Below are positions 17,482 to 26,704 of a DNA stretch of 64,000 bases, one piece after another. The notes under the pieces were generated by a model. The model was not told the origin of the DNA. It worked only from the letters and a program-made list of their open reading frames with translations, and did no database searches. The stretch lies in assembly GCF_038900055.1 (NCBI RefSeq), contig NZ_JBBMQM010000001.1, forward strand, positions 1,984,001-2,048,000, written 5' to 3'. A program made the translations under genes and the position numbers. The stretch's first letter is position 1. Each line of letters begins with the position of its first letter. The stretch comes from Henriciella sp. AS95. GTDB taxonomy: Bacteria > Pseudomonadota > Alphaproteobacteria > Caulobacterales > Hyphomonadaceae.

Positions 17482-18957
17482 ATGACCGACCTCACGAAAC
17501 TTACCCTCGCTGGCGCGCTTGACGGGCTCAAGTCGAAATCATTTTCGTCCGTCGAACTGACGCAGGCTTTTGTCGATGCGATCGAGGCATCGAACGACAC
17601 GATCAATGCTTACGTGGTGAAGACGCCTGAGAAGGCGCTGGAAATGGCGGAAGCGTCCGACAAGCGGATCGCGGCAGGCGAGGCCGGCGCGCTGGAGGGG
17701 GCGCCGCTTGGCGTGAAGGATTTGTATTGCACCAAAGGCGTGCGAACCACGGCTTGCTCAAACATCCTTGGTGAGTTCACGCCCACCTATGAGTCGAGCG
17801 TTACGCAGCAGCTCTGGGATCGCGGCGCCGTCATGCTGGGCAAACTCAACATGGATGAGTTTGCCATGGGCTCATCGAATGAGACGTCGCGTTTCGGCCC
17901 GCCAGCCAATCCATGGCGACGGGAAGGGACCAACCAGACGCTGACGCCAGGTGGCTCGTCAGGCGGGTCTGCAGCGGCCGTTGCGGCTGACCTTTGTCTG
18001 GGCGCAACAGCGTCGGATACAGGCGGTTCGATCCGCCAGCCAGCCAGCTTCACCGGCACGGTTGGCATCAAACCGACTTATGGCCGGGCCAGCCGCTTCG
18101 GAATGGTCGCCTTTGCGTCCTCGCTCGATCAGGCTGGGCCCATCGCCAAGACCGTCGAAGACAGTGCGATCTTGCTGGAAGCCATGTGCGGACATGACGC
18201 AAAAGATTCGACCTCGCTTCCAGAGCCTGTGCCGAACTGGCGCGATGCCGTTTCTCGCGGCGTCGAAGGCATGAAAATCGGCATTCCGAAAGAATATCGC
18301 GTCGATGGGATGCCGGAAGAAATTGAAGCGCTCTGGAGCCAGGGGATTGAGTGGCTGAAAGCCCAGGGGGCCGAAATCCTCGACGTTTCGCTGCCGCATA
18401 CAAAGTACGCTCTACCGGCTTATTATATCGTGGCACCGGCAGAAGCGTCGTCAAACCTCGCACGCTATGACGGCATGCGCTACGGCACCCGCGTCTCAGG
18501 CGAAGACCTTGTCCATACCTATGAAGGCACGCGTAGCGCAGGCTTCGGCAATGAAGTCCAGCGGCGTCTGATGATCGGTACTTATGTGCTGTCGTCCGGT
18601 TATTATGATGCCTATTATCTCCGTGCACAGAAGGTCCGCACAAAGATTTTAAATGACTTTGAGGAAGTCTTCAAAACCTGCGATGCGCTTTTGACGCCCA
18701 CATGTCCCTCCGCAGCGTTTGCTTATGGAGAGAAGTCAGGTGATCCGGTTCAGATGTATCTGAATGATATCTTCACCGTCACCGCCAATCTGGCCGGTCT
18801 GCCGGGGATTTCAGTGCCTGCCGCTCTCGACAAGCAAGGGCTGCCGCTCGGCCTGCAGGTCATCGGCAAAGCCCTGGACGAGGAAGCCTGTTTCCGTGTC
18901 GGCGGCGCGCTGGAAGACGCAGCCGGATTTGTCGCCAAACCGGAGAAGTGGTGGTAA
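17482..18957 (+). CDS. gatA: Asp-tRNA(Asn)/Glu-tRNA(Gln) amidotransferase subunit A
   Basis: This 491-residue amidase hydrolyses glutamine to deliver ammonia to GatB. The amidase-signature triad is visible as K79 (GVKDL), S159 (TPGGSSGGS) and the nucleophile S183 (DTGGSIRQP). The 169-bp divergent gap upstream separates it from the DUF6491 lipoprotein gene and probably carries promoters for both. gatB follows about 1 kb downstream after two small genes. Length is normal. Confidence 0.97.
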   Translation: MTDLTKLTLAGALDGLKSKSFSSVELTQAFVDAIEASNDTINAYVVKTPEKALEMAEASDKRIAAGEAGALEGAPLGVKDLYCTKGVRTTACSNILGEFTPTYESSVTQQLWDRGAVMLGKLNMDEFAMGSSNETSRFGPPANPWRREGTNQTLTPGGSSGGSAAAVAADLCLGATASDTGGSIRQPASFTGTVGIKPTYGRASRFGMVAFASSLDQAGPIAKTVEDSAILLEAMCGHDAKDSTSLPEPVPNWRDAVSRGVEGMKIGIPKEYRVDGMPEEIEALWSQGIEWLKAQGAEILDVSLPHTKYALPAYYIVAPAEASSNLARYDGMRYGTRVSGEDLVHTYEGTRSAGFGNEVQRRLMIGTYVLSSGYYDAYYLRAQKVRTKILNDFEEVFKTCDALLTPTCPSAAFAYGEKSGDPVQMYLNDIFTVTANLAGLPGISVPAALDKQGLPLGLQVIGKALDEEACFRVGGALEDAAGFVAKPEKWW

Positions 18958-18966
18958 GCTCAGCGC

Positions 18967-19293
18967 ATGAGCCGGAAGACTCGCACATTCGTCTACGCTG
19001 CTGGCGCTTTCGCGATCATGCTGTTGATGATCGTCCTGATGGCATGGCAGCAGGGCGTTGATCCATTTCATCCGCGCACGCGCATGTACTGGCTGGCTGC
19101 CGTTGTCACAGCTCTCTACCTTTCTCTGCGAGGCGCCGTTTTCGTCGAGCGGTTGCAATTCCGCCGCAGCAAGCGCCAGGAGCGCGTCGATACACCTAGC
19201 CGACTGAGCAAGAATATTGATGACCGGATGGCTGCTCGAAAGGCGCGGGTCGAAGCGGCTAGGGCGAGGCAGAACTCAGACGAGCAGGCCTGA
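18967..19293 (+). CDS. Small membrane protein with two predicted transmembrane segments
   Basis: A 108-residue protein that I do not recognise. Hydrophobic stretches at about residues 8-27 and 40-56 look like two membrane helices joined by a short loop. The C-terminal half is rich in Arg, Lys and Gln, probably helical and cytoplasmic. It starts 9 bases after the gatA stop, so it is likely co-transcribed with gatA. No catalytic motif is visible. Confidence 0.75.
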   Translation: MSRKTRTFVYAAGAFAIMLLMIVLMAWQQGVDPFHPRTRMYWLAAVVTALYLSLRGAVFVERLQFRRSKRQERVDTPSRLSKNIDDRMAARKARVEAARARQNSDEQA

Positions 19294-19301
19294 CGCGGAT
19301 C

Positions 19302-19371
19302 GGCGCAATTGCGCCTAATCTGATTAGCGGGAATTAACCATGCCATGCTAATGCTCCGTGCTGGGAGTATT
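19302..19371. other. Cluster of three short palindromes in an intergenic gap
   Basis: Three dyads lie in the 90-base gap. GGCGCAATTGCGCC (19302-19315) is a perfect 14-bp palindrome, TAATC-T-GATTA (19316-19326) is perfect, and TAATGCTCC / GGAGTATTA (about 19348-19371) is a 9-bp stem with one G-T pair and a 6-base loop. None is followed by a good T-run on the plus strand. They could be a processing or termination signal for the gatA-side transcript, or an operator for the thioredoxin-like gene downstream. Confidence 0.4.
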
Positions 19372-19383
19372 AGACTGAGCGCC

Positions 19384-19857
19384 ATGCGAAACCATATCGT
19401 ATTCTTGTTCACCGCACTGATCGTTCTGGGTGCGATTCTCGCTTACCGAGAATACAATCCAGAGCCGCCAGCCGACTATGAAATCTATTATTTTGGTTCG
19501 ACCAAATGCGGCGTCTGCAAAGAATGGAAGTCCGGCGCATTTGCTGACTGGAAACATGACGACGCCTTTCGGTATGCGCCGATCAAGATGGTGGAGGTGA
19601 CACCGTCTCTCGGGCGAAACTCAGGCGATTATTTCAGATACAATGACGTTTATCAGCGGGCCTTTGGCGGCCAGAGATCGACGATCTGGCCAAGCTTTGT
19701 CTTGTTGAATGGCGACGAGGTTGAAGTAAAAACGTCTGGGCTTGCGGGTTGGCAGAAGATTGAAAAGCGCGTTCGCAATGAAGCGCACCGGGTTCGCCAT
19801 CAGACGGAAGCCGGCCGGCTTTGCCTGAGCCGTTCAGAAAGTCCCAAATGCGTCTGA
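19384..19857 (+). CDS. Membrane-anchored thioredoxin-like protein with CGVC motif
   Basis: A 157-residue protein with one N-terminal membrane or signal-anchor helix (about 4-20) and a small extracytoplasmic domain. FGSTKCGVCKEW places a CxxC at C42/C45 after a beta strand, and WPSFVLLNGDE later supplies a plausible cis-Pro strand, so a thioredoxin fold is likely. The domain is short and its C-terminus is basic, with a further Cys pair. I cannot assign it to a named family; it may be a thiol oxidoreductase. The ATG at 19384 is chosen because it begins the hydrophobic helix; an open frame runs 13 codons further upstream. Confidence 0.72.
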   Translation: MRNHIVFLFTALIVLGAILAYREYNPEPPADYEIYYFGSTKCGVCKEWKSGAFADWKHDDAFRYAPIKMVEVTPSLGRNSGDYFRYNDVYQRAFGGQRSTIWPSFVLLNGDEVEVKTSGLAGWQKIEKRVRNEAHRVRHQTEAGRLCLSRSESPKCV

Positions 19858-19960
19858 GGCGCACGAGAACGATCCTGCCGCAATAACAGCCCTCGGCTAT
19901 GGAACAGCCGGTCGGCTTATGCTTAAACCCGCGAGATCGAACTGAAGCGGATTGCATGTT

Positions 19961-21472
19961 ATGACCGAACGGCCGACTTATACTTTGACTGGCGAAACCG
20001 GTGACTGGGAACTTGTCATGGGCCTTGAAGTCCATGCGCAGGTGGCATCCCAGGCAAAACTGTTTTCCGGCGCATCAACAGCGTTCGGCGCTGACCCCAA
20101 TTGCAATGTATCGCTCGTCGACGCGGCCATGCCTGGCATGCTCCCGGTTATCAATCGCAAGTGCGTCGAGCAGGCGGTGCGCACCGGCCTTGGCCTGAAG
20201 GCGAAGATCAACAAATGGTCGCGCTTTGATCGCAAGAACTATTTCTATCCGGACCTGCCGCAGGGCTACCAGATTTCGCAATTCGAATTCCCGATTGTGG
20301 GTGAGGGCGAGATCGAGGTTGATGTGGAGCCGGCTCATGGCGATCCGGCTTACAGTTTTCCGGTCCGTATTGAGCGACTGCATCTGGAACAGGACGCCGG
20401 CAAGTCTATCCACGACATGGCCCCGGACGCCACTTATGTTGACCTGAACCGGTCTGGTGTCGCGTTGATGGAGATTGTTTCCAAGCCTGATGTCCGCACG
20501 CCTCTCGAAGCTGCCGCATACGTGAAAAAGCTCAAATCCATCGTGGTGGCGCTGGGCACCTGTGACGGCGATATGGAGAAGGGCAATCTGCGCGCAGACG
20601 TGAACGTGTCGGTTTGCAAACCGGGCACATACGAGAAGTTTCGCGAGACGGGTGACTTCAGCCATCTCGGCACCCGTTGCGAGATCAAGAACATGAACTC
20701 GTTCCGCTTCATCCAGGCGGCCATCGAATATGAGGCGCGCCGTCAGATCGAGATCATTGAAGGCGGCGGCAAGGTTGATCAGGAGACCCGGCTTTTCGAT
20801 CCGAACAAGGGTGAAACCCGGTCAATGCGGTCAAAGGAAGATGCGCATGATTATCGCTACTTCCCGGATCCAGACCTGCTCCCGCTTGAGATCACCGATC
20901 TCTTTATCGACAACATCCGTGACAGTCTGCCTGAGCTGCCAGACGAAAAACGTGCCCGCTTCGAAAGTGAATATGGCCTGTCGCGCTACGATGCAGGTGT
21001 GCTGACGGCCGATGCTGAGCGAGCAGAGTTTTTCGAGGCGGTCGCCCATGGCCGGGATGCAAAACTCGCGGCGAACTGGGTTAGCCAGGAATTGTTCGGC
21101 TATCTCAACCGCGAGGATATGGAGCTGGCTGAAAGCCCCGTCTCAGCGGTGGAACTCGGCGAGCTGGTCGATTTGATCTCTGACAACACCATCTCTGGCA
21201 AGATTGCCAAGGACGTCTTCGCCCGCATGATCGATGGCGAAGGCGCGCCCGCTGCGATTGTTGAAAAGCACGGCCTGAAACAGGTGACCGACACTGGAGC
21301 CATCGAAGCGATTGTCGACAAGATCATTGCTGACAACCCCGAACAGGCCGCGTCCGTCAAAGAGAAGCCGAAGGCGATGGGCTGGTTTGTCGGTCAGGTG
21401 ATGAAGGAAAGCGGTGGCAAGGCCAACCCACAGGCCGTCAACCAGATTCTCCGCCAGAAGCTCGGGCTCTAG
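19961..21472 (+). CDS. gatB: Asp-tRNA(Asn)/Glu-tRNA(Gln) amidotransferase subunit B
   Basis: This 503-residue subunit binds the misacylated tRNA and catalyses its activation and transamidation. The N-terminal GLEVHAQ motif, [27 protein letters not shown] and [14 protein letters not shown] are all characteristic; the C-terminal YqeY-like tail ends [17 protein letters not shown] three codons upstream is also in frame, but the ATG is the standard choice. Its end overlaps a convergent gene by 4 bp. With gatC and gatA nearby, the complete GatCAB set is encoded within about 5 kb. Confidence 0.97.
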   Translation: MTERPTYTLTGETGDWELVMGLEVHAQVASQAKLFSGASTAFGADPNCNVSLVDAAMPGMLPVINRKCVEQAVRTGLGLKAKINKWSRFDRKNYFYPDLPQGYQISQFEFPIVGEGEIEVDVEPAHGDPAYSFPVRIERLHLEQDAGKSIHDMAPDATYVDLNRSGVALMEIVSKPDVRTPLEAAAYVKKLKSIVVALGTCDGDMEKGNLRADVNVSVCKPGTYEKFRETGDFSHLGTRCEIKNMNSFRFIQAAIEYEARRQIEIIEGGGKVDQETRLFDPNKGETRSMRSKEDAHDYRYFPDPDLLPLEITDLFIDNIRDSLPELPDEKRARFESEYGLSRYDAGVLTADAERAEFFEAVAHGRDAKLAANWVSQELFGYLNREDMELAESPVSAVELGELVDLISDNTISGKIAKDVFARMIDGEGAPAAIVEKHGLKQVTDTGAIEAIVDKIIADNPEQAASVKEKPKAMGWFVGQVMKESGGKANPQAVNQILRQKLGL

Positions 21473-21918
21473 CCGTCGTTCGCGCCCGCTTCGTTGCCCG
21501 TATCTGAAAACTGCTCGCTGAGGAGGTTGATGTCGCGTTGAATGCTGCTGCGAAGCACGTCCGACATGTCTTCACCGTGCGGGTGTATGAGGGCCAGTTG
21601 CCTGAGGACCAGACATTTGCAGCAGATTTCGAGCGCGTGTTGGCTATTGAGCATGGCAAGATCATAGACGCGCTGTTTTAGCGTTGCGGCCAGCCCTCTT
21701 GCGCGAGCTTCGACCATGGAAGACAGGACCTTGTCATGGTGGGCTTCTGCAAAGGTGTTCGATTGCTGCTGTAGATGCAGATAGTCTTCCAACAGTACCA
21801 GCCAGTTGCGGGTGAAAGTCGTAATCTGACCCTCAGGCGCATTGCTGAGCAGCGTTTTCGGGTCCACGCCGTGGCGGTCCAGAAGCTGTCGACAGAGATC
21901 GTTCAAGTCTTGGGTCAT
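21469..21918 (-). CDS. Unrecognised small helical protein
   Basis: A 149-residue protein that I do not recognise. It is predicted to be almost all alpha-helical, with Leu/Gln/Ala-rich amphipathic segments and a CCKC cysteine cluster near the middle. No membrane or signal segment is visible. The ATG at 21918 is preferred because a 16-bp palindrome and likely promoter lie just upstream; the frame stays open 26 codons further with no ribosome site. The gene converges on gatB with a 4-bp overlap. No function can be assigned. Confidence 0.65.
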   Translation of the reverse strand: MTQDLNDLCRQLLDRHGVDPKTLLSNAPEGQITTFTRNWLVLLEDYLHLQQQSNTFAEAHHDKVLSSMVEARARGLAATLKQRVYDLAMLNSQHALEICCKCLVLRQLALIHPHGEDMSDVLRSSIQRDINLLSEQFSDTGNEAGANDG

Positions 21919-21966
21919 GGGAGGAACATCTTTTTTTATGTAGATGGTCCTATACCCATGTGCCAT

Positions 21967-21988
21967 CGTGACACGTGTCACGTATACG
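21967..21988. promoter_or_regulatory. Perfect 16-bp palindrome with overlapping 8-bp palindrome
   Basis: CGTGACACGTGTCACG at 21967-21982 is a perfect 16-bp palindrome; CGTATACG at 21981-21988 is a second one overlapping it by two bases. They lie 49-70 bases upstream of the ATG at 21918, the usual place for an operator of the small helical-protein gene. The HIT-family gene ends at 22023, so no other promoter is obviously served. No T-run follows, which argues against a terminator. Confidence 0.5.
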
Positions 21989-22022
21989 GGCCACAAGCTG
22001 CTAAAACTCGGATGATCTGCTG

Positions 22023-22457
22023 CTAAAAGTATGCCGAGATCTTGTCGGCCAGAGCTTTCAATTCATCCATGTCTGCCGGCTTTCCGCTGGCGTGGGAGCG
22101 CGTTTCGCTGCCCTCGAAAATCGGAAGAATGTGGAAGTGCAGGTGGTAGACGGTCTGTCCTGCCGGCGCGCCGTTGAACTGCATGACGCGCACGCCGTCG
22201 GGTTGGAGCGCTTTCTCGACGGCCTGCGCGACCTTCTGAACGCGTTGCATGTAGGGGCCGAGCTTGTCGTCAGGCATTTCCAGCAGGTTTCGCGCTTCCA
22301 CATCTTTCGGAATGACGAGTGTGTGGCCTTCGACCTGCGGGAAAATGTCCATGAAGGCGAGGGCGACATCATCCTCGAAGACCTTCACAGCGGGCACTTC
22401 ACCGCGCAGCATTTTTGCGAAGATATTGTCGGTGTCGTAGGTGGCGTGAAGGGTCAT
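22023..22457 (-). CDS. HIT family protein (histidine triad nucleotide-binding)
   Basis: A 144-residue HIT protein. The triad is present as VYHLHFHILP near residues 107-116. HIT proteins hydrolyse nucleoside phosphoramidates or related AMP-linked substrates; the specific substrate here is unknown. The N-terminal NIFAKMLRGEVPA and DIFPQVEGHTLVIPK match the Hint branch. The start overlaps the DUF2007 gene by 4 bp (ATGA), so it is the last gene of a minus-strand run beginning at ridA. Confidence 0.94.
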   Translation of the reverse strand: MTLHATYDTDNIFAKMLRGEVPAVKVFEDDVALAFMDIFPQVEGHTLVIPKDVEARNLLEMPDDKLGPYMQRVQKVAQAVEKALQPDGVRVMQFNGAPAGQTVYHLHFHILPIFEGSETRSHASGKPADMDELKALADKISAYF

Positions 22458-22975
22458 TCAGTATGCTTATCGCGTTCAGCCGCTTTGTAAAACGCTTTGG
22501 CGTCGAGAAAAATCCAGATCATTGAAGCGATCAAGAACAGCGGAAGGAGGAAGGCGCCACCGTCGTTTATGAACTGTATCGACTCTGACTGGTAGGTTCT
22601 CCGCATCGTCTGGTCAGTCGCCAAACCGGCCAACCAAAACGGTATCGCCAGAAGTCCAACAAGCGCCGCCAACAAGCCCTGCGGTGCCAGGAGATAGGCC
22701 CACGCAGCAATCCGACCGTAAGGTTCTGGCTGTTCATAGTCCTGTTCCGGTTTACTGGCGCTGGTGACCTCTTCAAGGAGCAAGTTTGCTTCTTCGAAGT
22801 CTTTTGAAGCAACCGAAACCCTGACGCCCCCAAGCGCTTCAATCAGATACCATTGGACGGTGATATGTTCGAAATCGTTGATAACCGCAAAGACACCGTT
22901 GGCTTCGAGAAAGGACTTGCAGGCCAGTGCCTCTGGTAGGGCTGCGAACCACCGAATCGTAACGAAAGAGCTCAT
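22454..22975 (-). CDS. DUF2007 domain membrane protein
   Basis: A 173-residue protein. The N-terminal 75 residues resemble the DUF2007 'putative signal transducing' domain: VTIRWFAALPEALACKSFL is followed by a core including GGVRVSVASKDFEEA. The C-terminal half holds two hydrophobic segments (about 90-118 and 138-160), so the domain is probably tethered to the inner membrane on the cytoplasmic side. It overlaps both neighbours by 4 bp. The function of DUF2007 is not established. Confidence 0.82.
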   Translation of the reverse strand: MSSFVTIRWFAALPEALACKSFLEANGVFAVINDFEHITVQWYLIEALGGVRVSVASKDFEEANLLLEEVTSASKPEQDYEQPEPYGRIAAWAYLLAPQGLLAALVGLLAIPFWLAGLATDQTMRRTYQSESIQFINDGGAFLLPLFLIASMIWIFLDAKAFYKAAERDKHTE

Positions 22976-24135
22976 CCATCTTTCTTAAACGGGGTGCGCT
23001 CACGTAGATAGCCTGCTTCTCGCTCTACCATAAGGCGTTCGCGGCCGAGATAGTCTTCAACGGCATTGGCGAGACCCTCATGGGCGATCCAGTGAGCGGA
23101 ATACGTTGTCTCGGGCACGTAACCGCGCGCCAGCTTGTGTCCGCCCTGGGCACCGGCCTCGACAGTTTTCAATCCGCGCTGGATCGCGAAATCGATCGCC
23201 TGATAGTAGCAGGTCTCGAAATGCAGCATCGGTCGCGGTGACGTCGTTCCCCAGTAGCGGCCAAGCAGCCGATCGCCGCCAATCATGTTCATGGCGCCGG
23301 CAATGGGGACGCCGTCCTCTATTGCAAAAATCAGCAATATGTCGTCTGCCATTCGCTCGCTGAGCAGCGAAAATGTCTCCCGGTTAAGATAGGGCGACCC
23401 CCATTTGCGTGCACCGGTGTCCATATAAAACTCGTAGAATGCATCCCAATGAGCTTCGGTGATCTCGTCGCCGGTGAGGTGCACGAAGTCGAGCCCGTCC
23501 TGAGCCTTTGCGCGCTCCTTGCGGAGGTTTTTGCGTTTCGCCGAGGACAATACGGCAAGGAAATCATCAAAGCTTTCATAGCCATCATTATGCCAGTGGA
23601 ATTGCTGATCTGTGCGAATGAGCAGGCCAGCCCGGTCGAGATTGGCGGCTTCCTCGCGCGTCACGAAGTTCACATGCAGCGAAGAGATATCGTTCTGGTC
23701 GGCGATTTGCGCCGCCGCCGATATCAGCGTGCGCTCGATCATCGCCTGATCGGGGCCCGGCTTGGCCAGCCGTCGACGACCGGTCACCGGCGTGAAGGGT
23801 ACGGCGGAGAGAAGTTTCGGATAGTAGCGCCCACCCGCGCGTTCATAGGCGTCGGCCCAGCTATGGTCGAATACAAATTCCCCTTGCGAATGGCTCTTGA
23901 GATAGAGTGGCATGGCGCCAACCAGACCGCTGCTGGCTGTTTCGACCAGGAGATGATGTGGTGCCCACCCGGTTGCCTTGCTGGCCGCTTCGGTCGCTTC
24001 GAGCGCCTCCAGGAACTCCCAACTCAAAAATGGGTCGTAGGAGATGCTTGCCGGGTTGGCGATCGCGTTCCAGTCCTGCGGGTCGACCTCATCAAGGCCG
24101 TTGATCAAGCGGATCTGGAAATGCGTTTCGTCCAT
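22972..24135 (-). CDS. GNAT/FemAB-like N-acyltransferase (COG3146, DUF482)
   Basis: A 387-residue protein of the DUF482/COG3146 family, a double-GNAT fold related to FemAB peptidyltransferases. Hallmarks are ISYDPFLSWEFLEALE near the N-terminus, AKRKNLRKERAKAQ and the C-terminal HFETCYYQAIDFAI followed by GAQGGHKLARGY. The substrate is unknown. The ATG at 24135 gives the usual family start; a start 12 codons earlier would run into the GDPD gene. The stop overlaps the DUF2007 gene start by 4 bp. Confidence 0.88.
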   Translation of the reverse strand: MDETHFQIRLINGLDEVDPQDWNAIANPASISYDPFLSWEFLEALEATEAASKATGWAPHHLLVETASSGLVGAMPLYLKSHSQGEFVFDHSWADAYERAGGRYYPKLLSAVPFTPVTGRRRLAKPGPDQAMIERTLISAAAQIADQNDISSLHVNFVTREEAANLDRAGLLIRTDQQFHWHNDGYESFDDFLAVLSSAKRKNLRKERAKAQDGLDFVHLTGDEITEAHWDAFYEFYMDTGARKWGSPYLNRETFSLLSERMADDILLIFAIEDGVPIAGAMNMIGGDRLLGRYWGTTSPRPMLHFETCYYQAIDFAIQRGLKTVEAGAQGGHKLARGYVPETTYSAHWIAHEGLANAVEDYLGRERLMVEREAGYLRERTPFKKDG

Positions 24136-24160
24136 AAATGACAAGGTAGAGCAGCGAGGC

Positions 24161-24877
24161 TCAGTCGGCAAAGGCTGGATCGAAGCCTTCGAAGATCTGG
24201 GCGACAGGAAGGGCCTTCAGGCTTGCAGACATGTCGGCGGTGGAGACCGTCCAGGTGGCGACGGGCAAGCCATAGTCGGTCGCGATGGCGGCAGCTTGTT
24301 TGGCATCGGTCACGTGGCAGGCGATATAATCGGGCTGAAAGCCCGCAGACGTGCTGATAAGCGCCTGCAGGGTGATTTCATCCGACATGCTGCTCGGCAG
24401 GATCAGGGCGCCTCTCATGATTTCGCGGGGCACAGCTGCAATGGCGCGCCGTGAAAAACTCATAAGCGCGGCCATGCCATCGTGGCGGTTCACCAATTCA
24501 GATACGATTCCGGCGAACCCTTCTGCATCTGTCTCGCCGTCGATCTTCAGCTCAATGAGGAGCGGCTTGTCGTCTGGCCATTGGGACAGAACTGTTTCCA
24601 GCGTGGGAAGGGTGCCCCCGCCTTTGAGCGGCGTCGATGTGATCTCGGCAGCCGAGCGTCCGGAGACAAGCCCGGATTCGTCCGTCATACGGTCGAGCAA
24701 CGGATCATGGAAAACGATCGGAGTCCCGCACGCAGCGGGTCGTACGTCCAACTCACAGCCAAATCCGCGTCCTGCAGCCGTCAGGATTGCTTCAAGGCTG
24801 TTCTCGGGATGGGTATCATCAGACCAGAGGCCGCGATGGGCATATGAGAAATCAAGAATGTTGAACCTGGAAGCCAT
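24161..24877 (-). CDS. Glycerophosphodiester phosphodiesterase family protein
   Basis: A 238-residue TIM-barrel hydrolase that splits glycerophosphodiesters to glycerol-3-phosphate and an alcohol. Active-site features are H14-R15 (AHRG), PENS at 24-27, the metal ligands E42 and D44 (CELDV) and H57-D58 (VFHDP). No signal peptide is visible, so it acts in the cytoplasm. It follows ridA by 6 bp in the same direction. Whether its true substrate is a lipid headgroup or another phosphodiester cannot be told. Confidence 0.92.
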   Translation of the reverse strand: MASRFNILDFSYAHRGLWSDDTHPENSLEAILTAAGRGFGCELDVRPAACGTPIVFHDPLLDRMTDESGLVSGRSAAEITSTPLKGGGTLPTLETVLSQWPDDKPLLIELKIDGETDAEGFAGIVSELVNRHDGMAALMSFSRRAIAAVPREIMRGALILPSSMSDEITLQALISTSAGFQPDYIACHVTDAKQAAAIATDYGLPVATWTVSTADMSASLKALPVAQIFEGFDPAFAD

Positions 24878-24883
24878 GCCCCA

Positions 24884-25345
24884 TCAGGATTCGATTTCGA
24901 AGATGCCGTCAATCTCTACCGCGACGCCCAGCGGCAAAGTCGGGCAGGCGACAGCTGATCGGGCGTGACGTCCGCTTTCTCCAAACACTTCGACCATAAG
25001 GTCCGAGCAGCCATTGATGACCTGCGGAATTTCCGTGAACAGCGGGTGGCAATTCACAAAACCGCCGAGCTTCACAACACGCTTGATCTTCGACAGCTCG
25101 CCGACAGCAGCCTTACACTGTGCAATGAGATTGATGCCGCAATGACGCGCCGCACTTTGGCCGGCCGGCAGATCCATCGTTTCGCCGAGGCGCCCTGAAA
25201 TCCGACCATCCGGTGTCGCACTGACCTGACCAGAAATGAAGAGCTGGTTCCCGGTGATGACGAAGGGAACATAGTTGGCCACGGGGTTCATCGCGGGGGG
25301 CAAGGTGATGCCGAGTTCGGTCAATCGCTCTTCTGGTGTGCTCAC
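24884..25345 (-). CDS. RidA family protein (YjgF/YER057c/UK114)
   Basis: A 153-residue RidA-family protein; family members deaminate reactive enamines and imines produced by PLP enzymes. The C-terminal arginine region GRHARSAVACPTLPLGVAVEIDG resembles the catalytic-arginine segment. The protein is longer than E. coli RidA (128 residues), fitting the UK114-like subgroup of about 150 residues, whose activity is less well known. It is the first gene of the ridA-GDPD-GNAT-DUF2007-HIT run. Confidence 0.9.
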   Translation of the reverse strand: MSTPEERLTELGITLPPAMNPVANYVPFVITGNQLFISGQVSATPDGRISGRLGETMDLPAGQSAARHCGINLIAQCKAAVGELSKIKRVVKLGGFVNCHPLFTEIPQVINGCSDLMVEVFGESGRHARSAVACPTLPLGVAVEIDGIFEIES

Positions 25346-25425
25346 GGGCCGGTTCGCTCCTCAAACTGATTTCTCTGCAGTCTTAAACGTAGCGCGAATG
25401 CGGCGGCAAGCCACTGAACGCAACC

Positions 25426-26700
25426 TCATTTGCGACGCTGCAGATCGAGCCGCATGGCGCGTCCGGTTTGCACGGCGGCATCCCCGAATTTGTCTCGCGC
25501 TTTATCGACGGCCCGCTCGGCAGCGGCTCGTTTTGCGATGCCCGGATCGATCAGGTCTACCTGGTCAGCGCCTGCGGCATGCAAGTCTGAGATGCCGACA
25601 CCGATAAGCCGGTAAGCTGTGCCTCCCATCGTTTCCTTTTCGAGCAGGGGGCGTGTCACGCGAAACATTGTACGGGCGAGTTGAGTCGGCTCTGACAGGG
25701 TAACGCTGCGGGTGAGAGATTTGAACGTCTTGGTCTTCAGCTTCAGGGTCACGACGTAGCCAGCCGTTCCATGTTTCTTCGCGCGGCTCGCTGTCTCTTC
25801 GCACACTGACCACAGCCGGTCGGTCAGGATTTCGCGTGAGGCGATGTCTTCGTTGAAGGTGCGCTCTGCCGAAACGGATTTGCGCTCCCGGTCCACGGTG
25901 ACGCGTCTGTGGTCGATCCCGTGTGCGCGTAGCCACAGGTGCTGGCCACTCTCGCCGTAGCGGCCGATCATGGATTTCTGGTCGGCCTTCTGCACGTCCG
26001 AGATGAGCCGGTATCCATCTCGCGCGAGTTTGCTCGCAAATGTTGGTCCCACACCGTGAATTGAGCTCACAGGCATCGGGCCGAGAATCTGTGCCGCGTC
26101 TTCGGGATCGATCACGGCAAAGCCGCGGGGCTTGTCCATCTCACTTGCCATCTTCGCGAGGAAACGGTTGCCCGACAGTCCGATCGAGATCGTGATACCG
26201 ATATCGCGCTCAATGTCCCGGGCCAGGGTTGCCAGCATGGATGCGGGGGCCTTGCCGTGCAGGCGCATCGTGCCCGAAAGGTCCACATAGCCTTCGTCAA
26301 TCGAAACCATCTGGACGAGCGGCGTCATGTCCTCAAGTTTGCTGCGAATCGCCCGCGAAGCTTCTGAATATTTCTTGCCGTTCGGTTTTACGACAACTGC
26401 ATTCGGGCAAGCCTTCAGAGCCTTGAACATGGGCATGGCTGAACGCACACCATCGAGCCTCGCAATGTAGCAGCAGGTTGAGACGACGCCCCGTTTGCCA
26501 CCGCCCACGATCACTGGCTTGTCACGAAGTTCAGGATTGTCGCGCTTCTCGATTGCTGCGAAGAAGGCATCGCAGTCGATATGGGCAACTGAAAGGGCAG
26601 GGAGCCGGGGGTGGAAAATCAGTCTGTCGCCGCCGCACGCGGGGCATGCGCGAGCATGTCCTTCGTCGAGTATGGAACAATCCCGGCACAGGAAATACAT
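25426..26700 (-). CDS. dinB: DNA polymerase IV with N-terminal zinc ribbon
   Basis: A 424-residue Y-family translesion polymerase. The catalytic acids are present: D42 and D44 (HIDCDAFF) and D135-E136 (SIDEGYVDLS). The little-finger domain follows to the C-terminus. Unlike E. coli DinB there is a 30-residue N-terminal extension with C5-x2-C8 and C19-x2-C22, a likely zinc ribbon. I recall such extensions in other alphaproteobacterial copies. An SOS box lies immediately upstream, so DNA-damage induction through LexA is likely. The gene is divergent from divK. Confidence 0.94.
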   Translation of the reverse strand: MYFLCRDCSILDEGHARACPACGGDRLIFHPRLPALSVAHIDCDAFFAAIEKRDNPELRDKPVIVGGGKRGVVSTCCYIARLDGVRSAMPMFKALKACPNAVVVKPNGKKYSEASRAIRSKLEDMTPLVQMVSIDEGYVDLSGTMRLHGKAPASMLATLARDIERDIGITISIGLSGNRFLAKMASEMDKPRGFAVIDPEDAAQILGPMPVSSIHGVGPTFASKLARDGYRLISDVQKADQKSMIGRYGESGQHLWLRAHGIDHRRVTVDRERKSVSAERTFNEDIASREILTDRLWSVCEETASRAKKHGTAGYVVTLKLKTKTFKSLTRSVTLSEPTQLARTMFRVTRPLLEKETMGGTAYRLIGVGISDLHAAGADQVDLIDPGIAKRAAAERAVDKARDKFGDAAVQTGRAMRLDLQRRK

Positions 26701-26704
26701 GTTT

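Noticed and set aside
19334-19341. TTAACCAT, resembling a CtrA half-site, and a similar TTAACCAA at 41080 before the BLUF gene
   Set aside because: Half-sites are too short to support alone and no TTAA-N7-TTAA full site was found in the gaps I inspected, including before divK.
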